A stretch of DNA of 64,000 nt, taken from Streptomyces pilosus (lineage in GTDB: Bacteria; Actinomycetota; Actinomycetes; Streptomycetales; Streptomycetaceae). Shown here piece after piece: positions 1 to 8,460 of this stretch. Position 1 is the stretch's first letter, and each line of letters begins with the position of its first letter. The translations under genes and the position numbers were made by a program. The stretch lies in NCBI RefSeq assembly GCF_014649835.1, contig NZ_BMTU01000003.1, positions 372,001 through 436,000 of the forward strand, read 5' to 3'. The notes below the pieces were generated by a model. It did no database searches. It had not been told where the DNA came from and was given only the letters and a program-made list of their open reading frames with translations.

Positions 1-828
1 GCGCACCGTGTGCCGCTCGTACACCTCGTTGATCAGGTCGACGGTGGCGCGGTCCAGCGGGGCGCCGTCGCCGCGGAAGGTGTTGAACGGCAGCCCCTCG
101 GGGCCGAACTCGGCGGTGAGGAAGGAGCGGACCTCGGGGGCCATCGTCCACTCGTTGAGGAACGCGATCTGGTTGAACCAGCAGCGCTCACCGGTGGCCG
201 GGTGGGCGAGCACCGCGGGCCGGGTCTGCGCGGTGCGCAGTCCGCCGTCGGCGTCCCACCGGGTCTCGATGCCGTGCTCCGCGCAGTAGCGGTCCACCTC
301 GGCCCGGTCGGTGCTGCCGAACGCCTCCTGCCAGCCGATCCCGACGAACGGGTTGTAGCTGCGGGTCAGCCGCCAGCCGTGCCGTTCGAACGGCTCCACC
401 AGGGCCGGCGGCAGGTCGGCGAGGACGGCGCGGGCGTCCGCGAGCGCCGTGACGCCGCCCGAGGCCGGGGGCGTCACACAGGCGAAGGCGAGCAGGCGCG
501 GGGCACGGGCCGCGTAGCTCAACTCGTGGTGCATGCACATCGGCTGGTCCGCCGGCCAGTGCGACGACGAGTACACACCGGGCGTCCCGTACGGGTCGCG
601 CGGGGCGAACCCCTCGCGTTCGGTCATGCCCTCGCCGAGGACCGCGGCCACGGTCTCTACGGCCCGTTCCCGGCTGTCCAGGTCCAGTCCGCGGACCAGG
701 ACGGCGCCGTGCCGGGCCACCAGGTCCCGCAGTTCCGCGCGGTGTCCGGACGCCCAGGCCACCGCGTCCGCGCCGGGGGCGGGTGCGGCGTCCAGGCGCG
801 CGAGGGGCTGGGTCTGCGCTTTCGTCAT
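1..828 (-). CDS. SyrP-like Fe(II)/2-oxoglutarate dioxygenase (TauD family), 3' end outside window
   Basis: The gene starts at an ATG at 828 preceded by a good GGAGGAC ribosome site and runs off the left edge, so only 276 residues are visible. The TauD/TfdA fold is recognisable. The iron-binding HxE motif is in MHHELSY (His100, Glu102), followed by a stretch typical of the family (LLAFACVTPPASGGVT). The distal His and the 2-oxoglutarate Arg should lie beyond position 1. The closest family I recognise is SyrP, which beta-hydroxylates aspartate tethered to a carrier protein in syringomycin synthesis. That fits a cluster with several Asp-loading modules, but the substrate is inference. It lies 46 bp downstream of the permease gene and is probably in the same minus-strand operon as glutamate mutase. 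Confidence 0.8.
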   Translation of the reverse strand, partial: MTKAQTQPLARLDAAPAPGADAVAWASGHRAELRDLVARHGAVLVRGLDLDSRERAVETVAAVLGEGMTEREGFAPRDPYGTPGVYSSSHWPADQPMCMHHELSYAARAPRLLAFACVTPPASGGVTALADARAVLADLPPALVEPFERHGWRLTRSYNPFVGIGWQEAFGSTDRAEVDRYCAEHGIETRWDADGGLRTAQTRPAVLAHPATGERCWFNQIAFLNEWTMAPEVRSFLTAEFGPEGLPFNTFRGDGAPLDRATVDLINEVYERHTVR

Positions 829-874
829 GGTGTCCTCCGTGACGTCGGTGGTCGGTCGGGTGGGGGCGTGCGGG

Positions 875-1702
875 TCAGGTCACGGGCCGGCGGAACGCCC
901 ACACCGCCGCGGCGGACCCGAGCGCCGCGACGAGCAGGCTGGCGCCCAGCGCCGCCCACAACCGCGTCCCCAGCGGGGTGTCGAGGGCGAGGGCGCGGGA
1001 GGCGTCCATCGCGTACGACAGCGGGTTGAGCTTCGCCAGGATCTGGAGCCAGCCCGGCAGCCGGTCCACCGGGACGAAGGCGCTGGAGGCGAACATCAGC
1101 GGGAACGTCACCAGGTAGGCGGCCGCCTGCATGGCCTCGGCGCTGCGCAGCCACGCCGCGAGCGCCAGGAAGATCCACGTCAGCGCCCACACGACGACGC
1201 ACGTCAGCAGCAGCGCGGCCAGCACGCCGAACGGGCCGCCGGCCGGACGGGAGCCGAGCGCCAGCACGGCCACCGCGACGAGGATCACCAGCTGGGCGGC
1301 GGTGCGCAGCAGATCGGCGAGGCTGCGGGCGAGCAGCAGCAGCGAGGACTGGATCGGCAGGGTGCGCAGCCGGGCCACCGCCCCGTTGTCCATGTCGCGC
1401 ACCAGCCCGATGCCCGAGGCCACCGACGGTCCGATGCCGGTGGTCACGAGCAGGGCGGGCAGCAGGTAGTCGAGGTAGCCGACGCCCTCGGGCAGGTGTC
1501 CGCGGTCGACGATGCTGCCGAACACCTCGCTGAGCAGCAGCAGCATGAACACCGGCTGGAGCAGGGCGAGGACCAGCGCCCGGCGGTGCGTCAGGTGCGC
1601 CCGGACCGAGCGGCCGGTGAGGATCATCAGCTGTGCGGGCAGGCTGCTGCCCTGCCAGGCGGTGCCGGGCCGGCCGGCGGGCAGGGAGGGGGTGAGGGTC
1701 AT
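875..1702 (-). CDS. ABC-2 type transporter permease
   Basis: A 275-residue integral membrane protein with about six hydrophobic segments. The first follows LTGRSVRAHLTHRRALVLALLQP, the usual amphipathic entry of ABC-2 permeases; later there is a typical SSAFVPVDRLPGW loop. The ATG overlaps the glmE stop by 4 bp (ATGA), so translation is coupled to the mutase genes. Such permeases need a separate ATP-binding subunit. None is in the window; it may lie to the left of position 1. Export of, or self-resistance to, the lipopeptide is a reasonable guess from context but is not shown by sequence. Confidence 0.85.
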   Translation of the reverse strand: MTLTPSLPAGRPGTAWQGSSLPAQLMILTGRSVRAHLTHRRALVLALLQPVFMLLLLSEVFGSIVDRGHLPEGVGYLDYLLPALLVTTGIGPSVASGIGLVRDMDNGAVARLRTLPIQSSLLLLARSLADLLRTAAQLVILVAVAVLALGSRPAGGPFGVLAALLLTCVVVWALTWIFLALAAWLRSAEAMQAAAYLVTFPLMFASSAFVPVDRLPGWLQILAKLNPLSYAMDASRALALDTPLGTRLWAALGASLLVAALGSAAAVWAFRRPVT

Positions 1703-2949
1703 CGGATGCCTCCTTGGTCGTAGATCCTGCGGACCCGGGTCAGGGCCGTCAGCAGCTCGTCGGAGGTCACCCGGCGGGCGGCCGTCAGCGCGGTGCGGGG
1801 CAGGGGCAGCAGCCCGGTGTCCGCCCAGCGCAGCCGCCCGTCGGTGTCGATGAAGCTGCGGGTCCGCCCCGCGTTGTCCGGGTGCAGGCAGTACGGGATG
1901 TCGAGCAGGCCGCGCCGGAAGGCCAGCAGCAGTGCCTCGCCGACGTCGTCGTGCAGCCCCAGCACGGTGCGGACGAGGACGGCGGCCTCCTCGTACACCT
2001 CCGAACCGGCCGCGGCGCCCGCGGCCCGGGGCGTGGTGGCCTCGGCGGCCCGGGCGGCCGTGCGCAGGGCCTCGACGTTGTCCGCGATGGTGGGGATGCG
2101 GTGTGCCTCGGCCGCCGTCTTGACGATCAGCCGGGCCGCCCCGGAGGCGACGGCCAGCCGGGCCGCCTCCTCCAGCAGGCGCAGGGCGCCGCCGCGGGTG
2201 GCCGGGAACACGCCCATGTAGGCGTAGACGACGAGGTGCGTGTCGATGCCGGGGAGGAATTCGCCGGCCAGTGCCCGCAGGGCCGCCATCGCCTCCAGGT
2301 CCTGCTCCGGGCTGGTCTGCTGGGCGTAGCTGAGGGAGACGCTGCGCAGCCCGTGCCGGGCGAAGAACAGGCCCTCCAGGACGCTGAGGGCGACCAGCAT
2401 CGACGGCGGGCACAGCTGCCCCAGCATGCAGCCGCCGAAGCTCTCCAGGTGCGGCTCGCGGGTGTCGGTGCGGGCCTCGGCGAGCAGGGCGCACGCGGTC
2501 CGCCAGGCGGCCACGGCGTCGCTCAGCCGGGTGCGGCCGTAGGGCAGGCAGTACGAGACGGGGCCGCCCTCGGTGGCGTCCAGGCCCAGGTCCAGCAGCG
2601 CGGACACGATGTGCTCGGGGCGCGCCGACCCGTGCCGCACCTGCACCGGGAAGGCGGCCTCGTGGACGCCGTCCAGCATCGCCCGCGACACCTCGGCGGG
2701 GTGGGTGCAGATCGGGTACCCGTTGAGCGGCACCCCGTCGCGGACGGCGCGGCGGGCCGCCGCCAGGTCGTTCACGCGGGTGTAGCTGTCGAGGGTGAGG
2801 GTGCCGACGGTGACCGCCCCGGCGTCCCTGGTCCGCCGCAGGCCCTCGCGCATCTGCCGGGGGTCCCCGAACCCCATGCGCGGCTGCACCACGAGTGCGC
2901 CCCGCGCGTGCGCCCGCGAGACGAAGCCGCCGAAGGACGCCGGCGTCAC
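1699..2949 (-). CDS. glmE: Glutamate mutase (methylaspartate mutase) epsilon subunit
   Basis: The 416-residue catalytic (E) subunit of adenosylcobalamin-dependent glutamate mutase, which interconverts L-glutamate and (2S,3S)-3-methylaspartate. Conserved pieces by comparison with clostridial MutE: VQPRMGF (Arg24), VRHG (Arg104), TEGGPVSYCLPYGR (Glu126, Tyr132, Tyr136), and a C-terminal GLLDIPYCLHPDNAGR region. These cover the substrate-carboxylate arginine and the glutamate/tyrosine side of the active site. The protein is about 65 residues shorter at the N terminus than clostridial MutE. It overlaps both the upstream sigma subunit and the downstream permease by 4 bp. Next to a lipopeptide NRPS, the likely job is supplying 3-methylaspartate to an Asp-type module, most plausibly module 4. 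Confidence 0.9.
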   Translation of the reverse strand: MTPASFGGFVSRAHARGALVVQPRMGFGDPRQMREGLRRTRDAGAVTVGTLTLDSYTRVNDLAAARRAVRDGVPLNGYPICTHPAEVSRAMLDGVHEAAFPVQVRHGSARPEHIVSALLDLGLDATEGGPVSYCLPYGRTRLSDAVAAWRTACALLAEARTDTREPHLESFGGCMLGQLCPPSMLVALSVLEGLFFARHGLRSVSLSYAQQTSPEQDLEAMAALRALAGEFLPGIDTHLVVYAYMGVFPATRGGALRLLEEAARLAVASGAARLIVKTAAEAHRIPTIADNVEALRTAARAAEATTPRAAGAAAGSEVYEEAAVLVRTVLGLHDDVGEALLLAFRRGLLDIPYCLHPDNAGRTRSFIDTDGRLRWADTGLLPLPRTALTAARRVTSDELLTALTRVRRIYDQGGIR

Positions 2950-3404
2950 GACACCGCTCGGTCGGGCGTCCGGGCGGCGAAGGTGCGGAACGCGGGCAGC
3001 TCGCCGTCGTCGAACACCCGGTCGTAGCCGGCCGCGGTGAGCCGCCGGACCATGCCGACGTTGCGCAGGCCGTCGGTGACCAGCTTGCCGCCGATCACCA
3101 CGGTGGTGCCGGCCAGTTCCGGCCGTGCCCGCAGCACGCGGATCAGCCGCAGACCGTCGTTGAAGCCGTGACCGTTGACGCTGCTGACCACGACCAGGGC
3201 GGGCCGCAGCCCCAGGCAGGACTCCACCACCAGCTCGTCGGGGACGCAGGGGCCGAGGTTCGCCACCGTGTGGCCGATCTCCTCCAGAACGAGCTGGAGA
3301 TGGACGAGATTCCAGGTGTGGGCGTCCGAGGAGGTTCCGGTCAGCAGCACGGAAGGCGCCGCGTCGACACGTGAGGAATTCATGGATCCGACTGAGGAAT
3401 TCAT
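2946..3404 (-). CDS. glmS: Glutamate mutase sigma (B12-binding) subunit
   Basis: A small B12-binding protein of about 152 residues, partner of the downstream epsilon subunit. The cobalamin motif DxHxxG is present as SSDAHTWN: the Asp27-His29 pair that gives the lower axial ligand is kept, but the glycine is Asn32. Later motifs follow the Rossmann-like B12 fold (LVVVSSVNGHGFNDGL, then VIGGKLVTDGLRNVG, ending AAGYDRVFDDG). The start is uncertain. ATGs at 3404 and 3383 lie inside a short direct repeat (ATGAATTCCTC) and a GTG lies at 3449; none has a clear ribosome site. The stop overlaps the epsilon start by 4 bp. The gene is divergent from the lipopeptide operon. Confidence 0.88.
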   Translation of the reverse strand: MNSSVGSMNSSRVDAAPSVLLTGTSSDAHTWNLVHLQLVLEEIGHTVANLGPCVPDELVVESCLGLRPALVVVSSVNGHGFNDGLRLIRVLRARPELAGTTVVIGGKLVTDGLRNVGMVRRLTAAGYDRVFDDGELPAFRTFAARTPDRAVS

Positions 3405-3780
3405 ATCCGGTCCGGTTTCTGGAGTGCCGGCGTATTCCGGCGCCAGCACCGGTACGCCGACTGCTCGGCGGAATGGGGAAAAAGGCGGGACGGCTGCCGG
3501 GAATCCGGCCGTCGTGGACGGCCGCGCAGCGGCGGCGCTGTCGACTCTACTGCGCGCCGGACCGCCCCAACGGGCCGCTGACTGGCCGGTACTGGCCCGG
3601 TGAGCGGGCTCGACAGCACCCCCGCCGGCGTGATCCGCGCCGCCGTCGGCGCGGTGGCCGCCCCGTCCTGCAGTTTGCTGTCAGCCGCCTTCCGGGAGTC
3701 GGCCGGGCGTCGCTAGAAAGTGTTCGCTGCCCTGAACCAGGTGCGGCGCCAATTCTTGAGCGAACGCGAAGGGCAGGACA
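3405..3780. promoter_or_regulatory. Divergent promoter region between glutamate mutase and the lipopeptide operon
   Basis: 376 bp without a convincing gene, between the divergent glmS and acyl-AMP ligase starts. It must hold promoters for both directions, but I see no clear -35/-10 pair. A perfect 8-bp inverted repeat (CGGCCGTC, 3-nt gap, GACGGCCG) lies at 3506-3524, and a 6-bp one (CGCCGA, 4-nt gap, TCGGCG) at 3455-3470. There is no cobalamin-riboswitch B12 box, although the leftward operon encodes a B12 enzyme. Confidence 0.5.
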
Positions 3781-5580
3781 GTGAATATGGCGGACATCGT
3801 CATCGCCCGTAGTGTCACCGCGGTTCTCCTCGGGCACGCGGAGAACATTCCGGGGAAGACCGCGGCGACCTTCGTCACCGATCCGCTGCGGGACGACGGG
3901 GCGAGTCGGCTGACCTACGCGGAGCTGGACCGGCAGGCCCGCGCCGTGGCCCTGCGGCTGCGCGCCGCGGGCGTCGGCACCGGCGACCGCGTGCTCCTGC
4001 TCCACCCGGCCGGGCTCGCCTTCCTGACGGCCTTCGCGGGCTGCCTGTACGCCGGCGCCGTCGCGGTCCCGTCCTCCCTGCCGGGCCGCTACCGCCACGA
4101 GCGGTACCGGGTCGCGCGCATCGCGGACGACGCGGGCGTCACGGCGATCCTGACCGACACCGCGACCCGCGCCGACGTCGAGGCCTGGACGGCCGAGGAC
4201 GCGGTCGGCGACGTCCCGCTGCTGGTCACCGACGTCGTCGACGACCTGCCGGACACGGACGCCGGGGCCGGCGACTGGACGCCGCCGGAGCTCTCCCACG
4301 ACAGCGTCGCCGTCCTCCAGTACACCTCCGGGTCCACCGGCGACCCCAAGGGCGTCGTCATCACGCACGGCAACCTGCTGCACAACAGCGCCAACCTCAT
4401 CGGCGTCCTCGGCCTCGACGAGCACACCCCGCTCGGCGGCTGGATCCCGCACTTCCACGACATGGGGCTGATGGGCCTCATCCTGCCGCCGCTGATGAGC
4501 GGGGCCGGGACCGTGATGATGAGCCCGTCCACCTTCCTCAAGCGGCCGCACCTGTGGCTGCACATGATCGACCGGTTCGGCATCCACACCTCCGCCGCGC
4601 CCGACTTCGCGTACGAGCTGTGCACCCGGCGCATCACCGACGCCCAGATCGAGGGCCTGGACCTGTCCCGCCTCCGGTACGCCGTCGACGGCTCCGAACC
4701 GGTGCGCCCCTCCGTGCTGGACCATTTCCGCGCCCGCTTCGCCGGCCACGGTCTGCGTCCCGACGCCCTGAGCCCCTGCTACGGGATGGCCGAGGCCACC
4801 CTCTTCGTCTCGGGGGCGCTCGACGCCCCGCACGGCGCCCGCCGGGTGGACGTGGACCGGCTCGAACACCACGAGTTCCGGCCGGTCGAGGGCGACGGGC
4901 CCGGCCGTCTCGTCGCCGCCTGCGGCCCCGTCACCGGTGCGGAGATCCGCATCGTCGACCCCGGCACCCACCGGGTCCTGCCCGACGGCGGCGTCGGCGA
5001 GATCTGGCTGCGCGGCCCCGTCATCGGCCACGGCTACTGGAACCGCGAGACCACCAACGCCACCGAGTTCCGCGCCACCACCGCCGACGGCGACACCGGC
5101 TACCTGCGCACCGGGGACCTCGGCACCCTCCACGAGGGCGAGCTGTACGTCACCGGCCGCATCAAGGACGTCGTCATCGTGCGCGGCCGCAACCTCTACC
5201 CGCAGGACATCGAGCACGAACTGCGCGTCCAGCAGCCCGAACTGGGCACCCTGGTCGGCGCCTGCTTCACCGTCCCCGGCGACACCGCGGACCGGGAGGA
5301 CGTCCTCGTCGTCACCCACGAGGTGCGCGGCATCAAGGAGGAGGACCGGCTGCGCCGGCTCGCCGCCGACATGCGGCTGACCGTCGCCCGCGAGTTCGGC
5401 GCGCCCGTCGGGGCGGTCCTGCTGCTGCGGCCCGGCGGGGTGCGCCGCACCACCAGCGGCAAGATCCAGCGCTCGGCGATGCGTGAACTCTTCCGCTCCG
5501 GTCTCCTCGAACCCACCTACGCCGACTACCAGGACGGCCTGCTCCGGCCCGTCCCCGCCCCCGAGCGGGCCGCCGCATGA
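3781..5580 (+). CDS. Fatty acyl-AMP ligase (lipopeptide starter activation)
   Basis: A 599-residue adenylate-forming enzyme. The P-loop-like YTSGSTGDPKGVV (about residue 181) and the FAAL-type GGWIPHFHDMGLMG segment are followed by CYGMAEATLF and the C-terminal TSGKIQRS lysine motif. It should adenylate a fatty acid and pass it to the ACP encoded downstream, rather than making acyl-CoA. The GTG at 3781 follows AGGGCAGG; an in-frame ATG at 3787 is equally possible. It opens the operon and overlaps the acyl-CoA dehydrogenase gene by 4 bp. The same ligase/dehydrogenase/ACP set precedes the NRPS genes in acidic lipopeptide clusters. Confidence 0.92.
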   Translation: MNMADIVIARSVTAVLLGHAENIPGKTAATFVTDPLRDDGASRLTYAELDRQARAVALRLRAAGVGTGDRVLLLHPAGLAFLTAFAGCLYAGAVAVPSSLPGRYRHERYRVARIADDAGVTAILTDTATRADVEAWTAEDAVGDVPLLVTDVVDDLPDTDAGAGDWTPPELSHDSVAVLQYTSGSTGDPKGVVITHGNLLHNSANLIGVLGLDEHTPLGGWIPHFHDMGLMGLILPPLMSGAGTVMMSPSTFLKRPHLWLHMIDRFGIHTSAAPDFAYELCTRRITDAQIEGLDLSRLRYAVDGSEPVRPSVLDHFRARFAGHGLRPDALSPCYGMAEATLFVSGALDAPHGARRVDVDRLEHHEFRPVEGDGPGRLVAACGPVTGAEIRIVDPGTHRVLPDGGVGEIWLRGPVIGHGYWNRETTNATEFRATTADGDTGYLRTGDLGTLHEGELYVTGRIKDVVIVRGRNLYPQDIEHELRVQQPELGTLVGACFTVPGDTADREDVLVVTHEVRGIKEEDRLRRLAADMRLTVAREFGAPVGAVLLLRPGGVRRTTSGKIQRSAMRELFRSGLLEPTYADYQDGLLRPVPAPERAAA

Positions 5581-7298
5581 CCGTCGCAGCGCCCACCGTC
5601 GGCACCGTGGACCGGTTCACCCGGCACCTGCACCGGCTCACCGGCCCCGGGCTGGCGCTGGACGCCGGGGAGCTGGCCGCCCTCGACCGGGCCGACGCCT
5701 TCCCCGCCGACGCCTGCCGCGCCCTGGACGAGGCCGGACTGCCCCGCCACTACGTGCCCACCGAACACGGCGGCGCCCTCGACGACTTCGGTGTCGTCAT
5801 GCGCCTGCTGCGGGCCGTCTCGCGGATCGACCTCACCGTCGCCGCCGCGCACGGCAAGACCTACCTCGGCGCCGTCTCGACCTGGCTCGCCGGCGCGGAG
5901 GAGCCCGCCCGGCGGCTCGCCCGGCGGATCACCGACGGCGAGGTGGTGTCCTGCGCGCTGACCGAACGCCACCACGGCAGCGACCTGCTGGCCGGCGAGG
6001 TCGTCGCCCGGCCGGCCGCGGACGGCGGCTGGCTGCTCGACGGCGAGAAGTGGCTGATCAACAACGCCACCCGGGCCGGCCTGGTGACCGTGCTGGCCCG
6101 CACCGACGACGCGGGCGGTCCGCGCGGCTTCAGCCTCTTCCTCGTCGACAAGGCCCGCCTCGCCCCCGGCACGTACACCTGCCCGCCCAAGGTGCCCACC
6201 TACGGCATCCGCGGCGCCGACATCAGCGGCATCGCCCTGCACGGGGCACGGGTGCCCGCGGACGCCCTGATCGGCCGGCCGGGCCAGGGCGTCGAGATCA
6301 TCGTCAAGGCCCTGCACATCACGCGCACCTGCTGCGCCGCCATGTCGCTCGGCGCGGGCGACCACGCCCTGGCGCTGGCCGCCGACTTCGCCGCCGGCCA
6401 CCCGGCGGACGACGGCACACCACTGGCCCGGCGCCCGCACGTCCGCCGTGAACTCGGCGAGGCCACCGCGGGCCTGCTGCTGGCCGAGGCGACCGGCCTG
6501 GTCGCCGTCCGCGCCCTGCACTCCCTCACCGGCGAGATGAGCGTCCTGTCCGCCGTCGCCAAGGCCTACGTGCCCGCCCAGATCGACGCCCTGATCGCCC
6601 GGCTGCTTCACCTGCTCGGCCCGCACGGCCTGCTCGGCCCCGGCGACCCGCACGGGCAGTTCGCCAAGGCGGAGCGCGACCACCGCATCATCGGCATCTT
6701 CGACGGCAGCAGCCTGGTCAACCGCAGCGCCCTGATCGAGCAGTTCCCGCGCCTGGCCCGCGGCTACCGCAAGGGCCGCGTCGACGCGGCCGGCCTGGCC
6801 GAGGCCACCAGCCCGCACATCCGGCCGCGCCCCTTCGCGCCCGCCGCGCTCAGCCTGCTGTCCACCACCGGGAACTCGCTGCTCGCCGGACTGCCCGACG
6901 CCGTCGCCGAGCTGCGGGAGCGGGCCCGCCACCGGGGCGACCTCGCCGCGCCGGCCGCCCTGGCCACCCGCCTCCTCGACGCCACCGGCCGGCTCCACGA
7001 GGCCATGGCCGCCGTACGGTTCCCGCCCCGGGCCGTACCGGCGGAGGCCTTCGACCTCGCCGAGCGCTACGAACTGTGCTGCGCGGCCGCCTGTGCCCTG
7101 CACCTGTGGCTGCGGGGCGGCCCGGCGGACGGCGACGTCACCTGGCTGCGCGGTTGTCTCGTCAAGGCGCTCACCGACCTCGGCGAACCCGTCGAGGACG
7201 ACGAAGCGGCCGTCCTGGACGACCTGGCCGGCCTGCTCCTGGACCGCCCGTCCGGCTCCTTCGTCTCGCTGCTCGACCGGCTGGAGTCCCCCTCGTGA
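5577..7298 (+). CDS. Acyl-CoA dehydrogenase-type flavoenzyme (acyl chain desaturation)
   Basis: A 573-residue protein with the acyl-CoA dehydrogenase fold. The N-terminal helical part is followed by ALTERHHGSDLL (flavin/substrate strand), then GEKWLINNATRAG and a C-terminal helical bundle. It contains IIGIFDGSSLVNR, where related enzymes have the flavin-contacting dehydrogenase signature. At 573 residues it is longer than the usual ~380 because of an extra C-terminal helical region (about 400-573). With the ligase and ACP it probably introduces the alpha,beta double bond found in the acyl tails of amphomycin-type lipopeptides; ACP- rather than CoA-bound substrate is inferred. It overlaps both neighbours by 4 bp. 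Confidence 0.88.
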   Translation: MTVAAPTVGTVDRFTRHLHRLTGPGLALDAGELAALDRADAFPADACRALDEAGLPRHYVPTEHGGALDDFGVVMRLLRAVSRIDLTVAAAHGKTYLGAVSTWLAGAEEPARRLARRITDGEVVSCALTERHHGSDLLAGEVVARPAADGGWLLDGEKWLINNATRAGLVTVLARTDDAGGPRGFSLFLVDKARLAPGTYTCPPKVPTYGIRGADISGIALHGARVPADALIGRPGQGVEIIVKALHITRTCCAAMSLGAGDHALALAADFAAGHPADDGTPLARRPHVRRELGEATAGLLLAEATGLVAVRALHSLTGEMSVLSAVAKAYVPAQIDALIARLLHLLGPHGLLGPGDPHGQFAKAERDHRIIGIFDGSSLVNRSALIEQFPRLARGYRKGRVDAAGLAEATSPHIRPRPFAPAALSLLSTTGNSLLAGLPDAVAELRERARHRGDLAAPAALATRLLDATGRLHEAMAAVRFPPRAVPAEAFDLAERYELCCAAACALHLWLRGGPADGDVTWLRGCLVKALTDLGEPVEDDEAAVLDDLAGLLLDRPSGSFVSLLDRLESPS

Positions 7299-8158
7299 AC
7301 ACCCTCACCGCCGTCGAGGCACTGGAGCAGCGCCTCGGTGACCCCTTCGACCCGGCCAACCCCCACGGGTTCGACGCCCTCCTCGCCGCCGCCGAGGCCC
7401 ACCGCCCACAGGACCCGGAGCCCTGGCGGGTCCCGTCCGGCGCCCCCGAGCCGGTGCTGCACGCGCTGCGCGCCGTCTGCCGCCGCTCACCCACCCTGGC
7501 CGGGACTCCCGGGACCGGCGCCGCCGACGAGGCCCTCGCGGTCGGCGCCTGCGCCGGCGCACTCGACTCGGCACTCCGGATCACCCTGCGCCACCTGCGG
7601 GGCCGCCGCCTCTACGGCGCCGCCGCGGCCGACCTCCCCGTCCTGCGCTCCGTGCTCTCCGGTGCCTTCGCCGACCTGCTGCTCTGTGACGCCCTCACCA
7701 CCCTCGCCGTACGCGGCACCGACGCACTGCCCGACCGGCCCGACGCCACCGCGCACGCCGTCACCGCGTTCGTCCCCCGCGTCCTCCAGGGTGCCCTGGA
7801 CCGCCTGTCGGTGGTGATGGGCTCCCGCTTCTACATCCGCGAGGGCGACCACGCCTCCTTCCAGCGGCTGCTGCACGAGACGCAGCGGGCCCTGTTCGGT
7901 GCCGGCCGGCGGACACCGGAGCGGGACCCGGCCGCCCCGTTCCCGCTCGACGCGCTGCTCGCCGCCCCGGCCGTCACCGGCCTGTACGACCCGGCCCTGC
8001 TGGCCGCCGCCCCGGGCCGCGCGCTGAACGGCCGCGCCCGCCGGACGCCGCAGCCCACCGGGTCCGCGCACGAGCGGCTGTACGCCGACCTCGTCGACCG
8101 TCACGAGGCGAACCTCGCCCTCGACCTGACCCGCCGCCCCCTGCCCGACCGCCCCTGA
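7295..8158 (+). CDS. Half-size acyl-CoA dehydrogenase homologue (C-terminal helical domain only)
   Basis: A 287-residue protein starting at the GTG that overlaps the previous stop (GTGA). The region from about residue 95 to 220 resembles the C-terminal four-helix bundle of acyl-CoA dehydrogenases (LDSALRITLRHLRGRRLYGAA, then LSGAFADLLLCDALTTLA). I do not see the N-terminal helical or beta domains that complete the flavin site, and no clear catalytic base. It may be a structural or regulatory partner forming a heteromer with the full-length dehydrogenase just upstream. Paired dehydrogenase genes are common in lipopeptide starter-unit loci, so it is unlikely to be a random fragment. Confidence 0.72.
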   Translation: MNTLTAVEALEQRLGDPFDPANPHGFDALLAAAEAHRPQDPEPWRVPSGAPEPVLHALRAVCRRSPTLAGTPGTGAADEALAVGACAGALDSALRITLRHLRGRRLYGAAAADLPVLRSVLSGAFADLLLCDALTTLAVRGTDALPDRPDATAHAVTAFVPRVLQGALDRLSVVMGSRFYIREGDHASFQRLLHETQRALFGAGRRTPERDPAAPFPLDALLAAPAVTGLYDPALLAAAPGRALNGRARRTPQPTGSAHERLYADLVDRHEANLALDLTRRPLPDRP

Positions 8159-8183
8159 CCGCACCCCTCCCGAGGAGCATCCC

Positions 8184-8456
8184 GTGCCCGACCTCGCCCT
8201 GGACACCCTGACCGCCGACAGCCTGCGCGCCTGGCTGGTCGACTGCGTCGCCACGCACCTGGACCGTCCCGCCGAAGCCGTCGACACCACCGCCAAGCTC
8301 TCCGACTACGGCCTGGACTCCCTCCACGTGCTCGCGATCGCCGCCGAGCTGGAGGACCACCTCGACATCTCCCTCGACCCGACCGTCATGTGGGACAACC
8401 CCACGCTCGACTCCCTCAGCGTGGCGCTGGTCCGGGAACTGTCCCAGAACGCCTGA
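8184..8456 (+). CDS. Acyl carrier protein
   Basis: A 90-residue stand-alone carrier protein. The phosphopantetheine attachment serine lies in YGLDSLHVLAIAAELED, with the usual acidic helix II after it. The GTG at 8184 follows a GAGGAG ribosome site. It should receive the fatty acid from the acyl-AMP ligase, present it to the two dehydrogenase-type proteins and donate it to the N-terminal condensation domain of the first NRPS. Two hairpins follow it before the first NRPS gene. Confidence 0.93.
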   Translation: MPDLALDTLTADSLRAWLVDCVATHLDRPAEAVDTTAKLSDYGLDSLHVLAIAAELEDHLDISLDPTVMWDNPTLDSLSVALVRELSQNA

Positions 8457-8460
8457 CCCC

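Noticed and set aside
3405..3780. Cobalamin riboswitch upstream of the B12-dependent mutase
   Set aside because: I looked for a B12 box and the expected long structured leader on the minus strand and saw neither.
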